Positions 9,301 through 19,842 of a stretch of DNA of 64,000 bases are shown piece by piece. The position numbers and the translations under genes are program-made. The DNA comes from Saprospirales bacterium (GTDB lineage Bacteria; Bacteroidota; Bacteroidia; Chitinophagales; Saprospiraceae). The notes under the pieces are model-generated. The model saw only the letters and a list, made by a program, of their open reading frames with translations, did no database searches and was not told where the DNA came from. Within the stretch, counting starts at the first letter, position 1. Each line of letters opens with the position of its first letter. The stretch spans positions 434,001 to 498,000 of the forward strand of contig JADJTT010000001.1 in the NCBI GenBank assembly GCA_016711045.1, in the 5' to 3' direction.

Positions 9301-12300
9301 ATAGCCGTGAGGTCGAAAATGATGGTGTCGTTTGGGATGTCAATGGAGACGGAAGCCGTGCAATCGTTCGTTCCGGTGACAGTGACCATGTAGTTGCCCG
9401 CTGCGACGTTCTGTAAATCTTCAGTGGTATCTCCATTCGACCACAAATAATCATAGACTCCTGAAGGAGCGATGCTTAAGTTAATCGAGCCGTTTGATAG
9501 ACCACAAGTGGCGGCGGAAACCGTCTGGGAAATCGAGGGCAGGATCAATTGCGCTACAACCGTAAACGAGGCTTCGGCGGGACAGGAGCCCGAATCGCTG
9601 ACGGTCACCGTGTAAGTTCCTGCCGGCAGACCGGTGAGGTCCTCGGTACCTGCCCCATTTGACCAGGAAAAAGTATACGTCCCGGCGGGAAAACACTGAG
9701 ATCGATCGCTCCATTGGGCTGAATGCAATTGGTGACCGGGGTGGCTATGCCACTTATAGCGAAGCCAGTATTGTTGCTCGGGACGTTATAGATTGCCGCA
9801 GTGCTACAGCCGTTTGCCAACGAAGTAACGGTGACAGAATAATTCCCGGGCAATAGGCCTGTCAGGTCTTCTGTGGTTGCCCCATTGGACCAGGTAAATT
9901 GGTAAGCACCTGCCGGCGAGACAATCAGGTCGATTGCGCCATCCGGCGCACCGCAAACAGAAGGGGTAATATCAACATTAAGACCCGGAGGAATGGTGTT
10001 GCTGACAACTGTAAATATGGCCGTATTGGTGCAACTCCCCCCCGCCGACACGGTGACGAAATACGTGCCTGCCGCAATGTTCACGAGGTCTTCCGTGGTC
10101 GCCCCGGTCGACCAGATGAACGTGTAGGTATTCGAAGGGGTGATCGTTATGTCAATGCTTCCGTTGGGAGTGGTACAAGACGTTACCGGGTTGGTGTTGC
10201 CGGCGATATTGATCGTAGGGTTGTTGTTCGTGACGGTGACGGTGGTCGTTGCGGTGCAGCCGCTGGAAATGGAGGTAACCGTGACCGAGTAGGCGCCGGC
10301 GCCGGCAGCAATGCCGGACAGGTCTTCCGTGGTGGCCCCATTCGACCAGATAAAGGTGTAAGCGCCGGCCGGCGACACGCTGAGGTTAACGGCGCCGTTG
10401 TTCAGGCCGCAGGTGGAGGCCGTCGGGGTAGCGGTCAAACTGGGCGGTTGCGTATTGCTGGCAACTGTAAATATGGCCGTATTCGTGCAACTCCCCCCCG
10501 CCGAAACGGTGACCGAATACGTGCCTGCCGCAATGTTCACGAGGTCTTCCGTGGTCGCCCCGTTCGACCAGATGAACGTGTACGTATTCGAAGGGGTGAT
10601 CGTTATGTCAATGCTTCCGTTGGGAGTGGTACAAGACGTTACCGGGTTGGTGTTGCCGGCGATATTGATTACGGGGTTGTTGTTCGTGACGGTGACGGTG
10701 GTCGTTGCGGTACAGCCGCTGGAAGTGGCGGTAACCGTGACCGAGAAGGCGCCGGCTGCAATGCCGGACAGGTCTTCCGTGGTGGCCCCATTCGACCAGA
10801 GGAAGGTGTAAGCGCCAGCCGGCGACACGCTGAGGTTAACGGCGCCGTTGTTCAGGCCGCAGGTGGAGGCCGTCGGAGTAGCGGTTAAACTGGGTGTCGG
10901 CGTGTTGGAGGCAACTGTGAAACTGGCTGTATTGGTGCAACTTCCCCCCGCCGAAACGGTAACAGAATACGTGCCTGCCGCAATGTTCACGAGGTCTTCC
11001 GTGGTCGCCCCGTTCGACCAGATGAACGTGTACGTATTCGAAGGGGTGATCGTTATATCAATGCTTCCGTTGGGAGTAGTGCAGGAAGTGACCGGGCTGG
11101 TGTTGCCGGCGATATTGATTACGGGGTTGTTGTTCGTGACGGTGACGGTAGTCGTTGCGGTACAGCCGCTGGAAGTGGCGGTAACCGTGACCGAGTAGGC
11201 GCCGGCTGCAATGCCGGACAGGTCTTCCGTGGTTGCGCCATTCGACCAGATAAAGGTGTAAGCGCCGGCTGGCGACACGCTGAGGTTAACGGCGCCGTTG
11301 TTCAGGCCGCAGGTGGAGGCAGTCGGGGTAGCGGTTAAACTGGGTGTCGGCGTGTTGTTGGTAACTGTGAAACTGGCTGTATTGGTGCAACTTCCCCCCG
11401 CCGAAACGGTAACAGAATACGTGCCTGCCGCAATGTTCACGAGGTCTTCCGTGGTCGCCCCGTTCGACCAGATGAACGTGTACGTATTCGAAGGGGTGAT
11501 CGTTATGTCAATACTTCCGTTGGGAGTAGTGCAGGAAGTGACCGGGCTGGTGTTGCCGGCGATATTGATTACGGGGTTGTTGTTCGTGACGGTGACGGTG
11601 GTCGTTGCGGTACAGCCGCTGGAAGTGGCGGTAACCGTGACCGAGTAGGTGCCGGCTGCAATGCCGGACAGGTCTTCCGTGGTGGTCCCATTCGACCAGA
11701 GGAAGGTGTAAGCGCCGGCCGGCGACACGCTGAGGTTAACGGCGCCGTTGTTCAAGCCACAGGTGGAGGCAGTCGGGGTAGCGGTTAAACTGGGTGTCGG
11801 CGTGTTGTTGGTAACTGTGAAACTGGCTGTATTGGTGCAGCCACTTCCTTCCGTGACCGTGACCGTATAGGTACCGGCTGTAATGCCGGACAGGTCTTCC
11901 GTGGTGGCCCCATTCGACCATAGAAAAGTATACGCCCCTGCCGGAGTGACGGTTAAATTAATGGCCCCGTTTGGAGAAGTACAGGAGGTGACCGGGGTGG
12001 TGTTTCCATTGAGCGTAGTACTGGGATTGCCGCTGTTGACCGTTACACTGCCGGTGGATGTACAGCCACTGACCGAAGTAACGGTAACGGAATAGGTTCC
12101 CGGACCGTTGATGGTGATGCTGGGCGTGTTTGCCCCCGTACTCCACAGGAAATTCGTAAAGGAGGCTGCATTGGTTACCGTTACCGTGCCGCTCTGACCC
12201 GGACAAAGGCTGGAGGGAGCCGAAATAATTGGGTTCACTGAAGTTCCCTGGGTCACCACCACGGTATCAGCACCTGTGCAACCGCTCGAGTTGGTGACCG

Positions 12301-13009
12301 TTACCGAGTACGTGCCTGGCGATGCTATGGTAATAGTCTGGGTCCCCGCGCCCGTACTCCAAAGGTAGGTATCGCCCGGGGCCCCGCTAGCCGTCAGGGT
12401 GCCGTTTTGTCCGGAGCACAATACAGTAGTCCCTGTGATATTCGGGTTAGGGGCCGGGAAAAAGAACATTTGAACAAATTCCGTGATGGTAGCGCTGCAT
12501 TGCCCACCCGGGGCGGTTGCCGTTAGGGAATAGGTTCCGGAGGAGGTAATATAAATAGAGGAGGTGGTTTCACCTGTGGACCACAGGAAAGTGGTACCTG
12601 GCGGGAAATCGGGATAAGCGAATAAAGCCATTGAATCTCCGGGGCAAAAGGTCAACGGAACATAGAGGATATCCACTTCCCAAACCGATGCTTTTATATG
12701 GATCGAGTTTTCTGCCAAACAACCATTGGCATCGGTCACCGCCAGGGGAACCGAGCCATTATATGGTGGCGTGATAGTGGTATTCGGAGTGGTATCGCCA
12801 TTTCCCCAAAGGTAGGAATACGGGGGTGTCCCACCGGTTACTGCGCTGATCAGCGTGATTGTTTCTCCTGGACACAGGTTATAGGGAGGAGGCGGGTTGG
12901 AGGAAATATCGACCATAAACCCCTGGCATTGGGCATTCAGCCCGGATAGCGGCAGGCTTCCCAACAGGATAACCCCGATGATAATTCGACTAAAATAATT
13001 TTTTCCCAT
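6333..13009 (-). CDS. Giant SprB-repeat surface protein with type B T9SS (gliding-motility-type) C-terminus; one frameshift
   Basis: Two overlapping frames (13009-9605 and 9728-6333) are halves of one gene. One base appears lost near 9687-9693: restoring one C turns SVFP-PGRIL into SVFPAGTYTFSWSNG and rejoins the frames, giving about 2225 residues. The N-terminus has a signal peptide ending LNAQC. The body consists of about 70-80-residue modules built on the pattern [LI]WSNGATTEDL..[IL]..G.YSVTV....GC, typical of SprB repeats and related Ig-like adhesin modules. The centre holds four near-identical 450-bp DNA repeats. The C-terminus, with CFSPNGDGINDVF and FDRWGDEMY, is the type B (CHU_C-like) sorting domain. 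Likely a cell-surface filament or adhesin exported by T9SS. It follows the ASPIC/UnbV gene by 59 bp and may share its transcript. Confidence 0.85.
10000..11838 (-). repeat. Four tandem 450-bp coding repeats
   Basis: A 450-bp unit recurs with exact spacing: the same word encoding GLNNGAVNLSV begins near 10379, 10829, 11279 and 11729. Each unit encodes two SprB-like modules of about 75 residues (one with TTPNGSIDITITPSNTYTF, one with GLNNGAVNLSVSPAGAYTF). Copies differ by few substitutions. The one at the low-coordinate end has a 6-bp insertion (extra Gly-Ala near 10286-10300). Boundaries are approximate. Confidence 0.85.
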
Positions 13010-13068
13010 GTTTTGGTTTCAAAAGGAGTATAGAACGCAACACCATCGATCAAAGAAAACGCAGGATT

Positions 13069-15812
13069 TCAGCGCTTCACCAATGCCTTTGTTTTAAAAA
13101 AATGGTCTCCGAAAACCTGCAGGATGTAAAATCCTGCGGGAAGCCTATCGAGGTCGAGTTGAAAGGAGGACACATGATCCAGGGCCTGCGTTCGCACCTC
13201 CCTGCCGCCTGCATCCAGCAATCTGAAAAGCGAGGTGCCTCCTGTACTCCCTTTTATTTCAACAAAAAACAGCTCGCCGGAAGGGTTGGGAAATACCGTC
13301 AAAACCAGCCCGTTCGCCTCTTCATAAGTGTCCGTAACGGATACATGGACCACGGCCCGCTCCGACAAGCACTCAAAATCGGGTCTGTGTATTTGCCAGT
13401 CATAAAAATAGTAGTAGTAGTTTTCCCCGAAAGAGGACGTCGTAATTTCCCCCGCGTCACCGATGGGATAGGGATAATCGAGCGGTCCCGAATTGCGGAA
13501 AAGGTTGCCTTGCTGGCAACGAAGCGTGAACGCTCCGACGGGGACTTCGAAATCCAGATCCAGGACGTTCTGGCCCGTTTGAACCGGGAATTGTTTGACC
13601 GCCAGCAGCGTATCCGGCGACCAAAGCTGCACGAAACGGTTGTTCAGCGGCGCTCCCGGCGGCACGTACACCGTCACCGACAGGAGGGTGAACGGCGACC
13701 AGGTTTTGAAATACAGGAATCCGGTTTGTGTGGAAATACCGCCTAGTCCGGTAGTGTCCGGTTTACCGCCCTGTTGAATTTCACCAGGGTAAAAAAAATG
13801 GCTTTCGACATAAAAAGTGGTGTCGCTTTCGAGCGGCGGCGTTTGAAAGGAGGGACCTGTGGCCAGCAGGTTGCCGCCGGTGGACTGGTCGTACCAATGG
13901 CAGTTTTCGCCAGACACTGTGAGCAAAATAGAGTCGCCCGCGCCAATGGTCACCACATCTGCGGTTGGGGCCGGGGCTTGTAAAACCGTCACTTCAAACG
14001 GAGCAGAGACGATCTGCCCTTGCGAACAAAGTGCATCCAACGCTACCGTGTAGCTGCCGCTTTCAGTAACGGCGATAGAAGGAGCGCCTGTCGTGCCGTC
14101 CGACCAGGTATAATTTTCTCCGGAGGAGGCGGTCAGGACGAGCGTATCGCCCTGGCAAACCGTATTTCCGGCGGGTGCAAAAATGGTGGGCACATTTTCG
14201 TCAACAAACTGAATTTCAATCGATTGTGTTAATGCCACGCAACCCAGACTATCGGTCAGGATGGCGAAAAAACGGCCTTCGTTTCCCACTTGCAAAGCCT
14301 GCCCGGTTTGATTGTTCGACCAGGCGTAATTTGAAAAACCGGCTGGGGCGAGCAGTTCGACGGTATCGCCGGGGCAGATGTCCGTGCTACCGCTCACGGT
14401 CAACGCGGCGGGCGGCAGCAGGCAAGAAGCCTCCGGCACCACGTAGGTGCTGTCGGCAGGCAGGTCATGCAACACCGTCACGGTGCCGGAAGGCCAGCGG
14501 ATTTTCAGGGAATCGACCTGCTCGTTTTGCCCCAAACCAAAATGCACTGTGAGCGAATTCATCGGGCTGAAACTTTGCCCGGAGCGGACTTCCCGCACCT
14601 GCACCCCCATGCTCCGTAGATTTCCACCCTGGCCCCGATGCCGTTGCGATTGCCCTCGATGCCGAGCGGCACAACTTTCAGCCAGTGGTTGCCGTTGCCA
14701 TCGTTGAGCCAAAGCTGGCCCTTGCGAAACACATCGAGGAAGCCGTCGCCGTTGAGGTCGGCGATAGCGCCGGGCTTCACGGGCGCATCCTGCCCGGTGA
14801 AGGTGAGGTCACCGTTGCCGAGGTAGAGCTCCTGGTTCAGTTCGGAAAAAATATCCACATATCCGTCGTTGTTGAAATCACCGGAAGCATTTTCCCAGGC
14901 TCCGAGGTCGTTGGGGTCGATGCCGGAAGCAGCGATGACGTCTGTGAAAGTAACCCCCGTGCCCGAAGGGTCGCCATTGTTCCTGAACAGGCGATTTTGA
15001 AAATCGTGGTTTACGATGAAGGCATCGAAATCGCCGTCGTTGTCAAAATCTTCGAATACGGTGCTCCACGACTGCGCATTATCGTCCAGCCCGGCGGATG
15101 CGCCTACTTCGGAAAAGGTGCCATCGGCGTTATTCCGGTATAGCAGATTCGTGCGGTTTATGTTGCCAGGCGGTGCGCCACCGAGGCATTTCGTGAGGTA
15201 GAGGTCGATATCGCCGTCGTTGTCGTAGTCCGTCCAGATGGCCGCGTAATTGCCGGGAAGGTCTGCGGTCAGGATGAGGCTCTGATCAGGCGACATGTTG
15301 CCGGCGCCATCGTTTCGATAGGGGATGGACTGGTCGTCGTCGTTGCAAACAAAGCCGTCGAGCCAGCCGTCGTTGTCGATGTCCGCCAGGGTGGAACGCT
15401 GGCAGAAAATGTTGCCGGGCATAACGGCTTCTGTGTAAAAACTCCCGTTATCACTGGCTTTTACGAAGGAAACCGAAGCGCTGTCAGCAAAAAGGAGGTC
15501 ATTGAAACCATTGTTATCGAGGTCTCCGGCGCAGATGCTCCACGAGGGCAGCGATTGCACGACGATATTGAAATACCGCTGGGTAAATGTGCCGTCCGAT
15601 TGCTGAAAGTCGATGTAAATGACTTCATTGCCGGTTCGAATCACATCGTCGAGGTGGTCGCCGTTCATGTCCAGGGCGCAATCCGAATAAATGGTGAAGC
15701 CCGACACCGGGTTGAGCAGTTCGGTGTGGTATGAAAAAGTCACAGGTTGCCCCTGGAGTATTGGGGTTGACAAAAGGAAAATAAAAAAAACAAGCGGAAA
15801 ACGCCATTTCAT
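13069..15812 (-). CDS. FG-GAP/VCBS and ASPIC/UnbV-type secreted protein with type A T9SS domain; one frameshift
   Basis: Frames 15812-14559 and 14712-13069 belong to one gene of about 914 residues; one G is missing from a G5 run at 14604-14608 (minus-strand sense). Restoring it joins GIGARVEIYGAWG to VQVREVRSGQSF, the heart of the ASPIC/UnbV module. A signal peptide is followed by at least six calcium-binding FG-GAP/VCBS motifs (DLDNNGFND, DIDNDGWLD, DYDNDGDID, DFDNDGDFD, DFNNDGYVD, DLNGDGFLD), expected to form a beta-propeller. After ASPIC/UnbV come two Ig-like modules and a type A sorting domain (VFPNPSGELFFVE). Probably a surface-exposed binding protein exported by T9SS. Without the restored base the product would stop soon after the propeller. 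Confidence 0.85.
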
Positions 15813-15999
15813 ACCGTCAATTTAAATGCAATTTAATGCCCCCTTTTCAAGAATATCCAGGGCTGCTGACGAAAAATTGCTGAATGGGAAGTAAACGACG
15901 CTGGATGGGAATCTTTCCAGGAAAAGCCGGCGCAACGCTGCGTGAGGGAGAACAGCACAGAATCAACGAGTTATGCGACGACATGGGGTAGCGTGGCAC

Positions 16000-16589
16000 T
16001 TATTGTTTTAGACCGCGTTTGGTAATGGTTTGCTGGCCACCGGTTAGCTCAATGAAGTATAATCCTGTTGGCATGGATGATAAGTCGACTTTCCCATTTT
16101 CCAATTGATGGAATGGTATTGTCGGGTACGCCAATCTGAACGACCCCAGTGGTGGGGTTCGGGAACAACTGAATTGCCTTCAATCCAGGTGACATTGTCC
16201 AAGGCACTCAACCTCTTTAGAGATTCATTTTCGGAAATATTCAGGTCGCCAGAAAAATCCGTTGTGTGTTGAAGCCCGTTAAGGTTCTTCAATACCACGT
16301 TGTTTACGATTGCCAGACCACTCAGGTTCGCCAGTAAATCATTATTGTATATCTTTAGGTATCCACCGAAAAAAGTTACAGCCGAAAGACTATCGAGATT
16401 CGAAATGTCTGGCCCGTTTATTTGCACATTTCCCTAAATCATGGTGTATTCGGGATAATTGGCGGGGAAACTATCGATCTGCGCCTGCGAAGAAAACGTA
16501 ATACCATCCGGTAGACAGCCTTGGGCATGGAGTCCGTTCAGGACGGGCAAAACAATAGCCAGGATGAGGAGTAATGGGTGCTTTTTCAT
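16000..16589 (-). pseudogene. Decayed receptor-L/leucine-rich-like T9SS protein
   Basis: From the ATG at 16589 the frame encodes a signal peptide and CLPDGITFSSQAQIDSFP, the opening of a family of Saprospiraceae surface proteins with receptor-L-like repeats. Codon 52 is TAG (16434-16436). The same frame then continues with DISNLDSLSAVTFFGGYLKIYNN and further repeats to about 16170. There the frame changes to LKAIQLFPNPTTGVVQIG (start of a sorting domain), and again near 16110 to QLENGKVDLSSMPTGLYFIEL, ending at 16000. Expected sequence is missing at both junctions, so at least two deletions are inferred as well as the nonsense codon. The remnant is about a third of what such a protein should be. 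Confidence 0.8.
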
Positions 16590-16828
16590 GATGTTTTTTT
16601 ATTCTGAACTTAAAATACTCCATTACCCGTTTTTTTCCAATCCACTTCGAAAACTTATTACCGGCTCAAAAGCAATAGAATAACCTGCATTACCAGACGG
16701 GCTGGGCCAGTCATCTTTTGGGAGTCAGGAAGGAGTACTATGGACGGAAAGTGAAGTGAATCTCCATTTTTTTATATCTTCCCGATATAAAAGTAAACCT
16801 GTATCTCCTTCTTACCCAAGAAAATCTC

Positions 16829-18206
16829 ATGCGCATGAAAAAGGCACCTTTTTCCTCCTTCTCACCCTGACTATCGCGGCCTGCAACAAGGATACTGATC
16901 CCGTCACAGAGCCTGATACGATGGGTACACCCTGGTCTGGAGCGACGAATTCAACGCCGACATCAGCCCCGACAACTGGAATTACGAGCTCGGCGACGGC
17001 ACGGCATACGGCCTTCCTCCCGGTTGGGGAAACGCAGAAAGGCAGCTCTACACCAGTTCCATCAACAATTCGAACATTCAGGCCGATGGCGAAGGGAACT
17101 CCGTACTAGCTATCATCGCAAAAAAGGAGCCCGGCAATAACAAGTACAGCTCTGCTAAACTTACCACGCAATACCTGCACGGTTTCCGGTTCGGGCGGAT
17201 AGAGGCCCGGATCAAAGTGCCGGAAGGCCGGGGCCTCTGGCCTGCCTTTTGGCTGGTGGGGGAAAATGCCACGGAGGTCGACTGGCCGGGATGTGGGGAG
17301 GTCGATATCATGGAAGTGATCGATCACGAACCCGAGCGAGTTCACTGCAGTGCTCATTACACCAACGACGAGAACAAGGTAGGGGACAATACCGACAGTT
17401 ATCTGGCTCCCGAAAGCCTGAGCAACGACTACCACAAATACCGCCTGGACTGGACGCCTACCACCCTGACCTTCAGCATGGATGATATCATGGTAAACCA
17501 GGTGCCGATTGAAGACGACATGAAAGAATTCCTTCGGTCGTTTTATATCATCTTCAACATTGCTGTTGGGGGGAACTGGCCGGGAGATCCGGATGAAACG
17601 ACCGTTTTCCCGCAAAAAATGCTGGTCGATTGGGTTCGGGCATATAGCAAGGATGATCTCAATGCCTCCGCGCCCCCTCCGCTGAACATAGATGAAGAAA
17701 CCATCGGCACTATCTCGAGTTCACTTTACGGATTTGCGTTTAACAGTACGCTCAATCAGTTTAACGGCGCAGTGCTAAAATCTTATGGAGCCGGGGGAGA
17801 GCCTTCTTTTTCCGCCTCAGGCACCGTGATTGAAGGGGACTCCAGTTTATTGCTGAGCTATCCGGGCGGTAATTGGGGCGGCACATTTTTCATCTTGGAT
17901 CCCACTATAGACGCTACCCAATATGCCGGCGGCAACCTGAAATTTTCGCTCCACTATCCTGCCGAACTGGCGGATATGGAGATCAAATTAGAATCGGTGT
18001 CGGGTGGTATCTCGCTCTTTTTAAAAGCCTACACCGGTGTAGATGTAGGCAATGGTTTCCTGGAGTACACCATCCCTATGTCCGATTTTGATGGACTGGA
18101 TCTGACTAATTTCAAGATCCCCTTTGCACTCTGGAACCCTATGAATAGTAATGGGGACTTTGTCGCCGTAGACATATTGTTGGACAACGTCTATTTTGAG
18201 GAGTAG
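16829..18206 (+). CDS. GH16 laminarinase-like lipoprotein (two single-base losses)
   Basis: The catalytic domain of glycoside hydrolase family 16 is clear: LVWSDEFN, WGNAERQLYT, FRFGRIEARIKVPEGRGLWPAFW and the signature E-V-D-I-M-E, whose nucleophile and acid/base glutamates are codons 17298 and 17313. Such enzymes cut beta-1,3 or mixed-linkage glucans such as laminarin. The frame breaks twice: one T missing from T5 at 16849-16853 and one G from GGG at 16923-16925. Restoring both gives a lipoprotein (LTLTIAACNKD) of about 459 residues from ATG 16829 or 16835. After the catalytic domain (about 60-290) a beta-rich domain (about 300-459) resembles carbohydrate-binding modules. No sorting domain is seen, so surface or periplasmic lipid anchoring is likely. 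Confidence 0.82.
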
Positions 18207-18315
18207 GGATAATTTGTTGTCACCTTCTCCATGTCAATGACAAATATCATTGTTAAATAAAGAAGAATGGTTTATATGAAAGCGGATTGATTCTTAACCA
18301 AAAAATCAATAGACC

Positions 18316-19053
18316 ATGAAAAGATCCGCTTTTTTTTGGAAAGTATTCTTGTGGGTATTTGTGGTGGCCATGGTGGTGGGCTGCCAAAAAGAGACCCTGA
18401 CCGACCCATCCGATCAATCAGGCCTGGTGACCCAAAGAGCACCAGAAGAAAAGCCCCCGGTTGTAGTCACTCCCCCACCGATCAAGGTTACTGTGCCAGA
18501 AGGTGCTTCTGCAGCTGACATTCAAAAAGCCGTGACCGATGCCTTGAAAGAGGCCGAAAAAAACGCTACAGACCCGCAGAAACAGGAAAAGGTAAAAGCC
18601 TATAAGGCAGCAGCTGGGTTAATGACCCTTGCCGAAGCAGAAAAGATCAGAGTAGCATTGAAGGATTTGGATGGATGGACCTTCCCATTTATTGAAGTCT
18701 ATCCCGGCAACGAACTTGTAGTGGTAGCACTCAGTATTCAAGTGCTGAATCCTCCTCCTCCACCTCCGGAGAATGATGGAATACTGGAAGCCCATGAGGA
18801 CGGCCATAGTTTGATCACCCGGGAAATTGCTGCCAGGTGTGCTGCCAAGGCAGCCAAGGAGGCAAAAGATGCCGGAAAAAATGGGAAAGCCCAGCGGGAG
18901 GCGATAAGAGATAAACTCTACGAACTGGATAGCAAGGCTCAAGAAGCCTATGAATCTCGTACCGATCACGGCGGGATTGGCACCGCAGCCGAGCAAGGAC
19001 TATGGGCACAGGAGGAAGCCAATAAGGTGATCACTGAATACTTAGGCTCTTAA
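18316..19053 (+). CDS. Lipoprotein with HExxH motif, possible zinc peptidase
   Basis: The 245-residue protein has a lipoprotein signal with the lipobox cysteine at C23 (VVGCQ). A proline-rich linker (40-65) and a helical segment (65-120) follow. At 160-164 the sequence reads H-E-D-G-H, matching the HExxH zinc-binding motif. It sits in the context EAHEDGHSLITREIA, similar to DUF922-type putative metallopeptidases. A second run of helices (165-245) is rich in Ala, Lys and Glu. A third zinc ligand is not obvious; H at DHGG near the C-terminus is one candidate. Peptidase function is inference. A 57-codon gene begins 7 bp after the stop. Confidence 0.6.
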   Translation: MKRSAFFWKVFLWVFVVAMVVGCQKETLTDPSDQSGLVTQRAPEEKPPVVVTPPPIKVTVPEGASAADIQKAVTDALKEAEKNATDPQKQEKVKAYKAAAGLMTLAEAEKIRVALKDLDGWTFPFIEVYPGNELVVVALSIQVLNPPPPPPENDGILEAHEDGHSLITREIAARCAAKAAKEAKDAGKNGKAQREAIRDKLYELDSKAQEAYESRTDHGGIGTAAEQGLWAQEEANKVITEYLGS

Positions 19054-19059
19054 ATAGTC

Positions 19060-19233
19060 GTGAATAAGCGCAAAAACAAAGGATTTTCGCTACTTTATCG
19101 AACAGAAAACCTCCCCCTCCCTGACAACCTGGTCATTAATCCAGGCGACCAACTCAAGTTCCTGGCCGGAGCCTATGCGTTTCTAGTCATAGAGGAAGAT
19201 GGCGTTATCCAGCTAAACTCAACTGCAGTATAA
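19060..19233 (+). CDS. Small protein, 57 residues, unknown
   Basis: A GTG at 19060, 7 bp after the preceding stop, opens a 57-codon frame to TAA at 19231-19233. The protein begins VNKRKNKGFSLLYRTENLPL and contains NPGDQLKFLAGAYAFLVIEEDGV, a pattern of alternating strands and turns that looks like real coding sequence. It has no signal peptide or membrane segment. The tight spacing suggests co-transcription with the HExxH lipoprotein. I do not recognise it, and the start codon is uncertain. Confidence 0.45.
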   Translation: MNKRKNKGFSLLYRTENLPLPDNLVINPGDQLKFLAGAYAFLVIEEDGVIQLNSTAV

Positions 19234-19313
19234 CAAAAGTCATTGCGCATTTGCGGCTCCCGAATTACCTTGAATTCTGAGATTGAATATTGCCCCAACG
19301 AAAAAACCAAAAG

Positions 19314-19736
19314 ATGAAAATGCACATCAGATCGGGTATTTTAGTGCTCTTACTGAGTTCCTTCCTGTTCTCCAGCTGTAGCATTTTTGATGCCGACATC
19401 AGGTTTGCCAACCGGCTGGAAGGCGAATGGGAAGTAAAATCCTTCACGGAAGACGGGGTTGAAATGATGCAATTCGATTTCAACCGGATCCAATTGGAAT
19501 TTGAGAAGTACAGCAAAGGAGAAGGTGATTTCACCTTTACGTACACGTTCTATGACGGCGACATTATTTCAGATTTTGGGGAATACACCGTCGACGAAAA
19601 AGGGACCAATCTTGAATTGACCTACGCACCGAACAGTTATGTGGAAAACTGGGATATGGACATACAAAAAGATGAACTAACAATGGAGTCCGTAATTGAT
19701 CAATACAAATATATTATTAAAGCTGAAAGGGACTAA
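19314..19736 (+). CDS. Small lipoprotein, lipocalin-like
   Basis: From ATG 19314 this gives 140 residues: a basic start (MKMHIRSG), a hydrophobic stretch and a lipobox ending SSCS, so a lipoprotein. The mature part begins with RLEGEWEVKSFTEDGVE, the usual opening of lipocalin-like domains in Bacteroidota (a strand ending in W-x-V/L followed by a turn). It continues with beta strands to the end. Small molecule binding is possible but unproven. A further in-frame start at 19290 is less likely because it adds a charged extension. A strong terminator follows. Confidence 0.6.
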   Translation: MKMHIRSGILVLLLSSFLFSSCSIFDADIRFANRLEGEWEVKSFTEDGVEMMQFDFNRIQLEFEKYSKGEGDFTFTYTFYDGDIISDFGEYTVDEKGTNLELTYAPNSYVENWDMDIQKDELTMESVIDQYKYIIKAERD

Positions 19737-19751
19737 TTCAATCTCTCCTTC

Positions 19752-19790
19752 AAGCAGGGATGCAGGCAACACCGGCATCCCTGCTTTTAT
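19752..19790. terminator. Terminator shared by convergent genes
   Basis: Arms of 12 nt (19752-19763 and 19775-19786) form a perfect stem AAGCAGGGATGC/GCATCCCTGCTT with T-rich sequence after it. It lies between the small lipoprotein gene and the convergent antiporter gene. Confidence 0.7.
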
Positions 19791-19842
19791 TTATGCCAAA
19801 AGTTCAAAGTGGACAGCCTCTTTTTTTAATTAATTTTTGTTC

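Noticed and set aside
9899..10888. Plus-strand open frame of 329 codons in the 450-bp repeat region
   Set aside because: The repeats lie on the minus strand in frame with the SprB-type protein; this frame only mirrors them.
10000..11838. Regularly spaced repeats that resemble a CRISPR array
   Set aside because: The period is 450 bp, the units are coding and no cas gene is in the window.
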